A stretch of DNA of 64,000 nucleotides, from positions 2,666,001 to 2,730,000 of the forward strand of contig NZ_CP058579.1 in the NCBI RefSeq assembly GCF_013402875.1, written 5' to 3'. The notes under the pieces are model-generated. The model was not told the DNA's origin, searched no databases, and was given only the letters and a program-made list of their open reading frames with translations. The DNA is from Halorarum salinum (GTDB taxonomy: Archaea; Halobacteriota; Halobacteria; Halobacteriales; Haloferacaceae). The stretch's first letter is position 1, and the number at the start of each line of letters is the position of its first letter. Of the stretch, positions 43,514 through 51,745 are shown piece after piece. The position numbers and the translations under genes are program-made.

Positions 43514-43666
43514 TTATCGCTCGAGGTCGACGGTTACGTCGGTGGAGATCCAGCCGTCGACGTTGCCGGCCTCCGTGAACACGGTCCTGTCCGGGGAACT
43601 CCCGAGCGCCGCGACGGAGACTCGCGAGGCGGTTTCCTCGACGTCCTGCGCGTCGGTGACTGCCAT
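43514..43666 (-). CDS. 50-residue protein behind an iron-box-like operator
   Basis: A short gene of 50 codons from ATG 43666 to TAA at 43514. The first half is MAVTDAQDVEETASRVSV; the second half reads RTVFTEAGNVDGWISTDVTV. The C-terminal FTExGNxDGWISTD pattern is one I recall from small haloarchaeal proteins of unknown function. Support comes from the promoter: a TATA box (CCTATATA on the minus strand, 43692-43699) and a perfect 18-bp palindrome stand immediately upstream, so the start codon is at the expected distance. Function unknown, but iron- or metal-regulated expression is likely. Confidence 0.7.
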   Translation of the reverse strand: MAVTDAQDVEETASRVSVAALGSSPDRTVFTEAGNVDGWISTDVTVDLER

Positions 43667-43672
43667 CACGTG

Positions 43673-43690
43673 GATTAGGTCGACCTAATC
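43673..43690. promoter_or_regulatory. Perfect 18-bp palindromic operator, iron-box (DtxR-type)-like
   Basis: gattaggtcgacctaatc is its own reverse complement. The half-site TTAGGT/ACCTAA matches the DtxR/IdeR/MDR1 consensus halves. It lies between the TATA box at 43692-43699 and the start codon at 43666, overlapping the expected transcription start, so a bound repressor would block initiation. Haloarchaea have DtxR-family regulators (SirR, Idr), the likely binders. Confidence 0.75.
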
Positions 43691-43830
43691 GTATATAGGT
43701 TTTGGTCCGCCGAAACGGCGGCCGCCGTCCCCGGACGAGCGAACCGCGCGCCGATGCGGACGTCGTCCGGGGTTCGGGCAAACGCGTCGCCGGACAACGG
43801 CCCTAAACGACGCCCCCACCTACGCCGGGC

Positions 43831-44937
43831 ATGGTCGAGACGCTGTTCTCCCCGCTCCCGCTCCGCGGGACGGAGCTCCCCAACCGCGTGATGGTGTCGC
43901 CCATGTGTCAGTACTCCTCGCCCGACGGGCTGGCGACCGACTGGCACCTCGTCCACCTCGGCTCCCGTGCGGTGGGCGGCGCGGGGCTGGTGATGGCCGA
44001 GGCGACCGCCGTAACCCCCGGGGGACGCATCACGCCCCACGATCTGGGCATCTGGTCCGACGAGCACGCGGACGCGCTCGCCCCCGTCGCGGACTTCGTG
44101 CGCTCGCAGGGCTCGGTTCCCGCGATCCAACTCGCCCACGCCGGCCGGAAGGCCTCCACCCGGCGGCCGTGGGACGGCGGCGACCCGATCCCGCCAGGGG
44201 AGGGCGGCTGGGAGGTGCTCGCCCCGAGCGCGAAGCCGTACCCGCGCGACGGGGACGAGCAGCCGACCCGGAAGCTCGACCGGGGAGCGATCGAGGATCT
44301 GGTCGCGGAGTTCGCCGACGCGGCCGAGCGCGCCCGCGACGCGGGCTTCGAGGTGGCGGAGGTCCACGCCGCCCACGGCTACCTCCTCCACGAGTTCCTC
44401 TCGCCGGTCGCGAACGACCGGACCGACGAGTACGGCGGCTCCTTCGGGAACCGGACGCGGCTCCTGCGGGAGGTCACGGGCGCCGTTCGGTCGGTCTGGC
44501 CCGACGACAAGCCCGTATTCGTGCGGATCTCCGCCACGGACTGGATCGACGAGGAGCCGTCGTGGGACGTCGAGCAGTCCGCCCGGCTCGCCCCGCTCCT
44601 CGCCGAGGCCGGGGCGGACCTGATCGACGTGAGCTCCGGCGGCGTCTCGCCGGCACAGCGGGTCCCCTACGCCGGGCCGAACTACCAGCTCCCGTACGCC
44701 GAGACGATCCGCGAGCACGCCCGCGAGATGGGGTCCGACGTCGCCGTCGGCACCGTCGGAGGCGTCACCGACCCGCAGCAGGCCCAGGCCGTCGTGGCGA
44801 ACGACCGGGCCGACGCCGTCCTGATGGCTCGGGAGTTCCTCCGCTCGCCGTACTGGCCGCTCCACGCGGCGGAGGAACTGGGCGAGACCGACCGCGTCGA
44901 GTGGCCGGTGCAGTACCGCCGCGCCGTCTCGAACTGA
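43831..44937 (+). CDS. NADH:flavin oxidoreductase, old yellow enzyme family (YqjM-like)
   Basis: A 368-residue FMN-dependent ene-reductase. It has the thermophilic-type (YqjM-like) cysteine in VSPMCQYSS, the substrate-binding AGRKAS, the HAAHGYLLHEFLSP motif, NDRTDEYGGSFGNRTRLL and VGTVGGVTDPQQAQ near the FMN phosphate site. Enzymes of this type reduce activated C=C bonds with NAD(P)H. The ATG is 25-30 bases after a cctaaac box (about 43801-43807). Length is normal. Confidence 0.94.
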   Translation: MVETLFSPLPLRGTELPNRVMVSPMCQYSSPDGLATDWHLVHLGSRAVGGAGLVMAEATAVTPGGRITPHDLGIWSDEHADALAPVADFVRSQGSVPAIQLAHAGRKASTRRPWDGGDPIPPGEGGWEVLAPSAKPYPRDGDEQPTRKLDRGAIEDLVAEFADAAERARDAGFEVAEVHAAHGYLLHEFLSPVANDRTDEYGGSFGNRTRLLREVTGAVRSVWPDDKPVFVRISATDWIDEEPSWDVEQSARLAPLLAEAGADLIDVSSGGVSPAQRVPYAGPNYQLPYAETIREHAREMGSDVAVGTVGGVTDPQQAQAVVANDRADAVLMAREFLRSPYWPLHAAEELGETDRVEWPVQYRRAVSN

Positions 44938-45015
44938 GAACCGGGCCCCGAGTTCCCGCGCCGGCCGCCGCGTTCGCGGGGTAGGTTTTTCGCGCGAGGG
45001 CCACAACGCCCGGGT

Positions 45016-45849
45016 ATGAGCGACAGGGACGCCCGCGACGACGAGGACCTCGCCGCGCTCCTCGCGGAGCTCGAATCGACCCTCTCGGAGCTCCGGGCCG
45101 AACTCGACGACGGCCGCGGCCGCGAGCCCCGCCGGGGCGGCGACCGCGGGCGATGGACGCCGCCGCGACCGCCGACGCCCGGCGAACTCCTGCGGTTCAC
45201 GACCGACTACACCATCCCGACGGTCGTGGCCACCCTCCGGGCGACCATCGAGGCGCTGGAACTGCTCCGCCGACTGCTCGAACTCGGCGGCGGGGTCGAC
45301 CGCGGCCGCGCGGGCGACCCCGGCCGCTCGCGGCTCTCCCCGGTCCTGTCCGGAGCGCGCGACCGCGCGGCCTCGGACGTCACCGACGCGCTCTCCCGGC
45401 TCCGGACGGAACTCGCCGAGGCCGATCTCCCGGAGGACGAGGCGTCCCGGAGCGTCCTCGAGGACGCGCGCGACCTGACGGCCGAGATCGAGGAGCGCAT
45501 CGCGGCGTCCCGCGACGCCGTCGACCGGGAACGCGACCGGGAGCGGCGAGCCGACGCGGGGGACGCCGACGACGCGGTCGTCATCGACGTCTCGGACGGC
45601 GGGGACGACGAGGACGGGGCGGACGTGGACTCCTCGCCGAGCGACGGGGTCGAGGACGGCGGCGAACCGAGGGGGAACCAACAGGTGGACGTTGACGCCG
45701 AACTCCGCTCCATCAAGGAGCGGATGGGGAAAGCCGGGCCTCCGGACGCCCCCGTCGAGGGTGACGATCCCGACGGATCGGTCGCGGAGGACGGTGAGGG
45801 CACCGACGAAGACCACCGGGGTCACGACGACGAGCAGTCGGACGAATAG
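45016..45849 (+). CDS. Acidic haloarchaeal protein of unknown function (DUF7547-like)
   Basis: A 277-residue protein: an N-terminal coiled segment (LAALLAELESTLSELRAELD), a Pro-rich linker, a conserved-looking core LRFTTDYTIPTVVATLRATI, then LELLRRLLELGG, another helical segment, and a long acidic disordered tail ending DEQSDE. The core suggests a short membrane-associated helix pair. I recall it as a haloarchaeal DUF family (name not verified); function unknown. Confidence 0.75.
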   Translation: MSDRDARDDEDLAALLAELESTLSELRAELDDGRGREPRRGGDRGRWTPPRPPTPGELLRFTTDYTIPTVVATLRATIEALELLRRLLELGGGVDRGRAGDPGRSRLSPVLSGARDRAASDVTDALSRLRTELAEADLPEDEASRSVLEDARDLTAEIEERIAASRDAVDRERDRERRADAGDADDAVVIDVSDGGDDEDGADVDSSPSDGVEDGGEPRGNQQVDVDAELRSIKERMGKAGPPDAPVEGDDPDGSVAEDGEGTDEDHRGHDDEQSDE

Positions 45850-45910
45850 TTCGTATCGACCGGGACCGCGTCCGCAGGCACTGCATTCGCACACGAACGC
45901 GACCGGGTCG

Positions 45911-45967
45911 TGCGACTCGACGGGTCGGCCGTGCTACTCGACGGGTCGGCCGTGCTACTCGACGGGC
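45911..45967. repeat. 21-bp tandem repeat covering the stop codon of the DUF35 gene
   Basis: About 2.7 copies of tgctactcgacgggtcggcc(g): 45911-45931 (one mismatch), 45932-45952 and 45953-45967. The copies at 45932 and 45953 each contain the cta that reads as TAG on the minus strand; the one at 45955-45957 is the real stop of the gene at 45955-46359. Confidence 0.85.
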
Positions 45968-46359
45968 CTGAACCGGTAGCCGTCCCACTCCTGGCTGTCG
46001 GGTTCCCGGATGCCCGCGTCGGGGTCCCGCAGTTCCTCGCAGTACACGGGCTCCACCTCGTCGCCGATCCCGATCTCCCCCGTCGTGGCCTGTCCGACGG
46101 CGCGGACCGGTTCGCCGTCCACGTCGAACTCGACGATCGCGAGGTGGTTCGGCTCGCGGACGCCCGGCGGCGTCGCCGTCGACGTGGTCCAGGTGACGAC
46201 CGTCGCAACGTACTCGCTCAGGTCGACCGTCTCGACCGGCGCCTCCCCGCCCGGACCGACCGGGTGCGACGGGTAGGTGAGGCTGCCGTCGGGGTAGCGG
46301 GCCGCCTCCAGCGCCGGAGCGTCGTTCCGTTCGTGCCCTCCGTCCGTTCGGTCGCTCAT
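45955..46359 (-). CDS. DUF35 OB-fold protein, thiolase partner
   Basis: A 134-residue OB-fold protein of the DUF35 (ChsH2-like) family, which works with SCP2-type thiolases and acyl-CoA enzymes. It carries TVVTWTTSTATPPG, LAIVEFDVDGEPVRAVGQ and DEVEPVYCEELRD. The zinc-ribbon cysteines seen in many DUF35 proteins are missing from the N-terminus, as in other short haloarchaeal members. It overlaps the thiolase gene upstream by four bases (ATGA), a strong sign of a complex. The stop codon is inside a tandem repeat. Confidence 0.88.
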   Translation of the reverse strand: MSDRTDGGHERNDAPALEAARYPDGSLTYPSHPVGPGGEAPVETVDLSEYVATVVTWTTSTATPPGVREPNHLAIVEFDVDGEPVRAVGQATTGEIGIGDEVEPVYCEELRDPDAGIREPDSQEWDGYRFRPVE

Positions 46360-47510
46360 GCGCCCGCCTCCAGGATGGTGGTGGTCACGCAGTTGCCGAA
46401 CCCGCCGACGTTGCAGGCGAGGCCGACGTCGGCGTCGACCTGCCGTTCCCCGGCGTCGCCCAGCACCTGCCGGTATATCTCGTACACCTGTGCGACGCCC
46501 GATGCGCCGAGCGGGTGGCCCTTCGACTTCAGGCCGCCGGAGGTGTTCACCGGGAGGTCGCCGTCCCGCTCCGTGCGACCCTCGTCGACCGCCTTCCACC
46601 CCTCGCCCTTGGGGGCGAACCCGAGGTCCTCGAACTGGAGGAACTCGAGGATGGTGAACATGTCGTGGAGTTCCGCGACGTCCACGTCCGACGGTTCCAG
46701 GTCGGCCATCTCGTAGGCGAGTTCGCCGGACTCGACGACGCCGCGCATCGTCGTCGGGTCCGCGCGCTCGTGGACGACGTGGGTGTCGGTCGCGCCCGCG
46801 ACGCCCGAGACGACGGCGTACTCGTCCGCGTACTCGCGCGCCACCGACTCCGGACAGAACAGCAATGCGGCGGAGCCGTCCGTGATGGGACAGAAGTCGT
46901 AGAGGCGGAGCGGGTCGGCGACGACCGGCGAGTCGAGCACCGTCTCCAGGTCGACCTCCTTCCGGAACTGCGCGTGGGGGTTGTCGACCCCGTTCCGGTG
47001 GTTCTTCACCGCGACCTTCCCGAGGCTCTCCCGGGGCGCGTCGTACGTGTCGAGGTACAGGCGGGCGGTCAGCCCCGCGAACGAGGGGAGCGTCACGCCG
47101 TGTTTGTACTCGCAGGGGTGGGTGAGCGATGCGATGACGTCGGTCGCCTCCGCGGTCGACCGGTGGGTCATCCGCTCGCCGCCCACGAGCAGCGTCATCT
47201 CGGAGGCGCCGGAGGCGACCGACTGCCAGGCGGCGTACGTGCCGGCGCCGCCCGACGAGGAGGTCTGGTCGATCCGCGCGGTGTACGCCGGCATCGCCGC
47301 GAGGTCGTGTGCCAGCGCGTTCGGGACGCCCGTCTGACCCTCGAACTCGCCGCTCGCCATGTTCGAGACGTAGAGGTGTTCGACCGCGTCCGGCGGCACT
47401 CCCGCGTCGTCCAGGCAGGCCTCCCCCGCCTCCGCGAGCAGTTCCCGTATCCACGCGTCGCGTCGCCCGAACTGGGTCATCGACGCGCCGATGACTGCGA
47501 CTCGGTCCAT
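46356..47510 (-). CDS. SCP2/thiolase-like enzyme (acetyl-CoA acetyltransferase family)
   Basis: A 384-residue thiolase-fold protein starting MDRVAVIGASMTQFGRRDAW. The catalytic His motif GGLKSKGHPLGASG and the late Cys motif LACNVGGFGN are present. At the usual nucleophilic Cys the sequence reads DQTSSSGGAG, so serine stands where cysteine is expected. Archaeal HMG-CoA-pathway and SCP2-type thiolases with a DUF35 partner share this gene pair. Likely acyl-CoA condensation or cleavage, but the missing Cys makes classical thiolase activity doubtful. Confidence 0.88.
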   Translation of the reverse strand: MDRVAVIGASMTQFGRRDAWIRELLAEAGEACLDDAGVPPDAVEHLYVSNMASGEFEGQTGVPNALAHDLAAMPAYTARIDQTSSSGGAGTYAAWQSVASGASEMTLLVGGERMTHRSTAEATDVIASLTHPCEYKHGVTLPSFAGLTARLYLDTYDAPRESLGKVAVKNHRNGVDNPHAQFRKEVDLETVLDSPVVADPLRLYDFCPITDGSAALLFCPESVAREYADEYAVVSGVAGATDTHVVHERADPTTMRGVVESGELAYEMADLEPSDVDVAELHDMFTILEFLQFEDLGFAPKGEGWKAVDEGRTERDGDLPVNTSGGLKSKGHPLGASGVAQVYEIYRQVLGDAGERQVDADVGLACNVGGFGNCVTTTILEAGA

Positions 47511-47616
47511 ACTGGCCGGGCGAACCGGGGCCACTTCGCAGTTTCCCTCCGTCGGCCGGGCGCCGACGGGCGGGCGAACGGACACCGATTAAGTGGCCGC
47601 CCCCCGGACGGCCGGT

Positions 47617-48036
47617 ATGGACCTCGCCGACGCCGCCCCGACCGCCGGAATCGCCGGCTGTCTCGCCACGCTGCTCGCGCTCGCCGCGCCGTACGCGCTC
47701 ATCAGCGACCCCGGAACCGGGCTCTCCGTCTACTACGCCAGCGGCCCCGTGGGGGCGGGGGGCGTCGGCTTCCTCGCGGTCCTTTTGGTCGTCGTGTTCC
47801 TCTCCGGGAAGCGGGGCAGGACGGCGCCCGACACGGTCGCCGGCGTCGCGCTCGTCGCCTCGCTCGGGCTCGTCGCGCTCGCGCTGCTGTGGGCGCTCGC
47901 GGTCGACCCCGAGAACGTGTTCTCGTTTCCCGCCGACGCGGAGTGGATGACCTCCCACCGGTGGGTCGTCCTCGCGTGCGCGGCGGTCGTGCCGCTGAGT
48001 GCCGCCGCCTACGCGAGGGCGGTGTTGCGGTCCTAG
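47617..48036 (+). CDS. Four-helix membrane protein of unknown function
   Basis: A 139-residue membrane protein with four hydrophobic segments (about 10-30, 45-65, 78-97, 115-135). No charged active site is evident. Related haloarchaeal proteins exist as a DUF family (I recall DUF7548, not verified). ATG 47617 chosen: a ttaag box at about 47588-47593 lies 25-30 bases upstream. It converges on the nuclease-like gene to its right. Confidence 0.72.
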   Translation: MDLADAAPTAGIAGCLATLLALAAPYALISDPGTGLSVYYASGPVGAGGVGFLAVLLVVVFLSGKRGRTAPDTVAGVALVASLGLVALALLWALAVDPENVFSFPADAEWMTSHRWVVLACAAVVPLSAAAYARAVLRS

Positions 48037-48080
48037 CCCGCTCCCGACCCGGTCGGCCGCGTCCTCGGCCGGCTTCGGAC

Positions 48081-48689
48081 TCAATCCGCGGCGGATCCGG
48101 CACGGCCGGGCCAGGTTCGGTCCGAGGCCCCGAGCGCGGAGGCGAGCCGGGAGTCCGGCGGGACCAACCCGGCGAACTCCTCGCTCCCGACGTCGACCTC
48201 GCCGTTCACGCTGAGGAACCCCAGCCCGCCCTCGGCCGCGGCGTCGAGGTTCGTCAGGAACGCGACCTTGCGGGCGGCGGAGGCGCCCCCGACCGTCCCT
48301 CGCTGGTCGACCGAACCGTACAGGCGTCGGTGCTCCCAGACGTGTTCGACGCAACGACTCGTCGGCGCGAACAGGAGCATGACGTGGACGCCGGGGCCGT
48401 CCCGGGCGATCGACGTGCGGAGCGAGTGTTCCTCGTCCTTGTAGAAGTAGCGCTCCATGCGCCGGTACTGGCGGAGCACCTCGTTGGCGCCGGTGACGTG
48501 TCCGAGCGCGGCGTCGGACTTGAGTTCGACGAGGTAGTCGACGGGTGCGGCCCCGCGGACGCGGACGTGGGCGTCCACGACGCCGCGGTTGCCGTAGTGG
48601 TCGTACGGCTCCTCGAGCCGGACCGTCGCGTCGTCGAAGGCGACCCCGAAGTGCTCGACGACCGCCGTCGCCAGTTCGTCCTCCCGCAT
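48081..48689 (-). CDS. PD-(D/E)xK nuclease-like protein, unknown function
   Basis: A 202-residue acidic protein. The middle carries a restriction-endonuclease-like pattern: VVDAHVRVRGAAPVDYLVEL followed by KSD, giving an acidic residue and an ExK motif, then ATGANEVLRQYRRMERYFYKD. The C-terminal part is beta-rich and compact. A nuclease role is plausible but not shown. The ATG is at 48689. It is monocistronic and lies just upstream, in the opposite direction, of the SRP RNA gene. Confidence 0.6.
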   Translation of the reverse strand: MREDELATAVVEHFGVAFDDATVRLEEPYDHYGNRGVVDAHVRVRGAAPVDYLVELKSDAALGHVTGANEVLRQYRRMERYFYKDEEHSLRTSIARDGPGVHVMLLFAPTSRCVEHVWEHRRLYGSVDQRGTVGGASAARKVAFLTNLDAAAEGGLGFLSVNGEVDVGSEEFAGLVPPDSRLASALGASDRTWPGRAGSAAD

Positions 48690-48847
48690 CGCTCGTCGGC
48701 GTCCACGTCGGGGGCGGGGAAAGCTCCCCCGGTTTCCCCGGTCGCGTCCCCGTCTTTCGCGGCCGCGGCGGGCGAGGACCGGCCGGCGGTCGATCGCCGA
48801 CCCGGGCGCGACCGCAAGGCCCATAAGTCGGACCGGCCAACCTCGAA

Positions 48848-49161
48848 GTGGACTAGGTCGGGCAGTTAGGCCCTGCCCGTCACCCGCGAGAGAGTCTTCA
48901 GCGGGGACCGAACGCCGGCGGCGTCCGGGGCGCCCGTCGCGGGCCCCGGAAGCCGACGTCGAAGCCTCGTCCGCCGGGGACAGCGGTCCGTCGGGCCGCA
49001 CCCGCAGGGGTGCTCGCCCGCGGCTCGTCGGCGGCACCGGGTCAGGCGCGGAAGCGAGCAGCCCACCGCCGAACGCCCGTCGCTCGTCGGGTCGCGGGGC
49101 CGAGGAGGCACCCGGGATTCCCCGCGGCGGAACCCCCGGGCAACGCCGGCCCGTCCACCAC
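48848..49161 (+). ncRNA. ffs: Signal recognition particle 7S RNA
   Basis: The conserved SRP Alu-type 5' part is visible (ctaggtcgggcagttaggcc, from 48853) and the S-domain helix 8 with the SRP54 site, ggtcaggcgcggaagcgagc (49040-49059). The ends pair: gtggac 48848-48853 with gtccac 49153-49158. The length of about 310 nt fits haloarchaeal 7S RNA. A box cataag at about 48821-48826 lies about 25 bases upstream, and a short T run (gtttt, about 49170-49174) follows. It targets membrane and secreted proteins with SRP19 and SRP54. The rest of 48690-49247 holds no gene. Exact ends are uncertain by a few bases. Confidence 0.9.
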
Positions 49162-49247
49162 TCATATCCCGTTTTCAACCGTCCCGCACCGACGGGCACG
49201 TCGGTCGGCATCCGAAGGTTCGTTACCCGCCGCCCCGACGTCCGACC

Positions 49248-49517
49248 ATGAGCGAAGCCGACGCGGACGGCGTGACTGCGGACTACCGCGAGACCGACAC
49301 GGAACGCGTGCTGACGTTCGAGCGGGACGGTCGGACCGCGACCGTCGCACAGAACCTGGAGGGGTACGCGATGTTGAAGGTCCGGACGGGTCCCGGGGGC
49401 GACGAGCTCGAGCGGTACTACGGGTTCGACGTGGCGCTCGACCACGCCGCCGAACTGCTCGGCGTCGACGTCCGTGATCTCCCCGTCCCCGACGACGCCG
49501 CGGACATGGGGATGTGA
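49248..49517 (+). CDS. Small acidic haloarchaeal protein (DUF7111-like)
   Basis: An 89-residue protein: DYRETDTERVLTFERDGRTA, AQNLEGYAMLKVRTGPGGD, ELERYYGFDVALDHAAELLG, ending PDDAADMGM. The mix of short strands and a C-terminal helix suggests a compact alpha/beta fold. I recall it as a conserved haloarchaeal family of unknown function; the DUF number is unverified. It follows the SRP RNA on the same strand. Confidence 0.72.
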   Translation: MSEADADGVTADYRETDTERVLTFERDGRTATVAQNLEGYAMLKVRTGPGGDELERYYGFDVALDHAAELLGVDVRDLPVPDDAADMGM

Positions 49518-49582
49518 CCTCGGCCGTGTGGACGTGACGCCCGGTCGTACGGACGCGACGCGCTCCCGGTGGGCGCGACGCC

Positions 49583-51328
49583 TCAGGCCGGGTCGACGAA
49601 GACGTCCATCGGCGCGTCCGCGTTCCGGGCCGTGAGTCGGACGCCGACGTAGTTGCCGTCGTCGTCGGTCTCGAACGCCCGCTCCCGCACGCCGCCGGCG
49701 ACTCGCCCGAACGAGAGGCGTGGGGGACGGGCGTACGGCTGGTCGAACTCGAGACGGACGACGGGCCGGTCGGCGTCGGTCGTCACGTTCCGGTGGACGT
49801 CGACCGGGGGTGCGTGGTTGCGGATCCGGGAGGTGGGGTTCGCGATCCGCCACGGGCGCCGCCCGTCGGCCCAGTTCCCCTCGTAGAAGTTGTCGCCCGC
49901 GTCGTCGCCCTCGACGATGGCGGCACCACCCCCCTGTCTGACGGCGTTGCCCCGCACCCTGGCGCCGTAGTCGCGGACGACGATGGCGGGGGCGTCTCCG
50001 CTCGAACTACCGCCGCTCGAGTCGGCCCCGCCCGCGACGACGTGGTTCGCGGTGACGACGTCGCCCACGCCCGACCGCGACCCGACCGTGAGGATCCCGG
50101 GCCCGCCCGGCTTCCGCACGTCGTTCCCCCTGACGGTGACGCCGGAGGTCCCCTCGAGCCGGATTCCGGTTTCGGACGGCTTCGCGACGTGGTTGCCGTC
50201 GACCACGCCCTCGACGTCCCCGACGAGCCTGATCCCCGCGAGCCCGGGCGAGGAGATCGTGTTGTTCCGGACGCCGATCCCCTCGACCGTGCTGACGACG
50301 TTGACGCCGTGTCCGCTGTAGTCGTACAGTTCGTTGTTCTCGACGAGCAGGTTCTCGCCCGCGGCGCCGTCGATGGTGACCCCGGCGAACTTCGTCGTCT
50401 CCTCCGTGTCGAGCCCGTCGGTCGACTGGCGGCTGACGTTGTTCCTGACGGTGACGTTCCGGACGGTGTTTGGACCTCTGACGTGGCAGAACGACTTGTG
50501 GTGGCCGAAGCCGACGTTCCCGAAGACGCTGACGTAGCCGTGGTCCGGGCCGGTCGGGTCGTTCCGCGCGACGCCGATGAGGCTCCCCTCGACCGAGTTC
50601 CCGAGCATGTTGCCGAACACGGAGACGCTCTCGGCGGTGTAGCTGCGCCGGTCGGGGTACCAGAGGTCGCACGCGATCGGCCTGTCGAGCCCGCCCGAGA
50701 CCTCGTTCCCGGAGACGACGATGCGCTCGCCGGCGAGCTGGACGCCGCGGTCGCCGAACGTGTGGATCCGGTTGTCGAGGATCCGGACGTCAGAGCACCG
50801 CCGGGTGACGCTGATCCCGCTCCCGCCGTCCCCGTGTGCGCGCGGGTAGGTCTCCCGGATCTCGTTCCGTTCGAGGGTGACGTCGGTCGCGTTCCTGACG
50901 GCGATGCCGTGGAGACGCTCGGCCGACCCGCGGGGAACCGTCGGCGTCCCACGGAAGCCGACCCCGCGGATCAGCGTCCCCCGGCAGCGCTCGTTGTGTC
51001 CGATCCGGAACCCCCCGACGTTCGCGCCCGACATCGGTCTGATGAGCGTCCGCACGCCCGGTCCGACGACCGTCACGTCGTCGACGTCGACGTCGAGCCA
51101 CTCCGTCGTTCGGTACGGGGCGTTCTCGTCGCTGATGCGGACGGTGTCGCCGGGCGAGAGGTCGGCGAAGGCGTCCTCGAGTTCCTCCCGCGTGGTGACG
51201 ATCGTTCCCCCCTCGCTCGACTCTGGCGCGTCGGCGGTCGTTTCCCGTGTCATGGAGTTACACCCGGCGATGGCTCCGGTCGAGGCGGCCATCAGTGCAC
51301 AGAACGCGCGGCGGCGAACCTCGCGCAT
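49583..51328 (-). CDS. Exported lipoprotein with right-handed parallel beta-helix (NosD-like)
   Basis: A 581-residue lipoprotein. The signal is twin-arginine-like with a lipobox (VRRRAFCALMAASTGAIAGC). About residues 85-500 form PbH1/NosD-type repeats of about 22 residues with turns such as VTLERNEIRET, VRILDNRIHTFGDRGV and LLVENNELYDYSGHGVNV. This fold binds or cleaves polysaccharides on the cell surface. A C-terminal domain (about 500-581) ends VRLTARNADAPMDVFVDP. Catalytic residues cannot be assigned. ATG 51328 chosen, since the longer frame upstream lacks a signal. It is near two exported deacylases, suggesting a cell-surface glycan role. Confidence 0.85.
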   Translation of the reverse strand: MREVRRRAFCALMAASTGAIAGCNSMTRETTADAPESSEGGTIVTTREELEDAFADLSPGDTVRISDENAPYRTTEWLDVDVDDVTVVGPGVRTLIRPMSGANVGGFRIGHNERCRGTLIRGVGFRGTPTVPRGSAERLHGIAVRNATDVTLERNEIRETYPRAHGDGGSGISVTRRCSDVRILDNRIHTFGDRGVQLAGERIVVSGNEVSGGLDRPIACDLWYPDRRSYTAESVSVFGNMLGNSVEGSLIGVARNDPTGPDHGYVSVFGNVGFGHHKSFCHVRGPNTVRNVTVRNNVSRQSTDGLDTEETTKFAGVTIDGAAGENLLVENNELYDYSGHGVNVVSTVEGIGVRNNTISSPGLAGIRLVGDVEGVVDGNHVAKPSETGIRLEGTSGVTVRGNDVRKPGGPGILTVGSRSGVGDVVTANHVVAGGADSSGGSSSGDAPAIVVRDYGARVRGNAVRQGGGAAIVEGDDAGDNFYEGNWADGRRPWRIANPTSRIRNHAPPVDVHRNVTTDADRPVVRLEFDQPYARPPRLSFGRVAGGVRERAFETDDDGNYVGVRLTARNADAPMDVFVDPA

Positions 51329-51460
51329 GTACGGGCCGATACGTTCCTCACGGTGGTAGTCGTAACGGCTCGGTGTCGGCTGGTGACCGAACGCGTGGCG
51401 AGCGCTCCGTCCCACTCCGCCTCCACGACCGCGTCGCCGGCGACGCTCGGCCCGGCGTCC

Positions 51461-51745
51461 TCAGGCGAGCGAGCGGAGCCGGCGGTACGCGGCGGCCACG
51501 ACGACCGAGACGCCGTAGGACCCCCCGACGAACGGGACCCAGAACACCCAGAGCGCGTAGTTGGGGAAGAGGTGGCTCCCGATGGCGCTGCCGAGCGTGA
51601 GGAGCAGGTACCCGGGAAGCGCAAGCGGCGTCATGAGCCTCGTGTCGGCGGCGCCGACGGCCACGGGGACGACGAGCAGCGCGAAGACGACCACGACGTC
51701 CCTGCCGAGAACCGTCCGCCGGAGGGTCCGCCGGTCCGGCGTCAC
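51461..51745 (-). CDS. Small membrane protein next to an exported deacylase
   Basis: A 94-residue protein from a GTG start at 51745, which overlaps the stop of the deacylase gene upstream (GTGA). It has three hydrophobic segments: VVVVFALLVVPVAVGAA, LALPGYLLLTLGSAIGSHL and LWVFWVPFVGGSYGVSVVVA. No family I recognise. Translational coupling suggests it acts with the 283-residue zinc deacylase, perhaps as a membrane tether. Confidence 0.65.
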   Translation of the reverse strand: MTPDRRTLRRTVLGRDVVVVFALLVVPVAVGAADTRLMTPLALPGYLLLTLGSAIGSHLFPNYALWVFWVPFVGGSYGVSVVVAAAYRRLRSLA

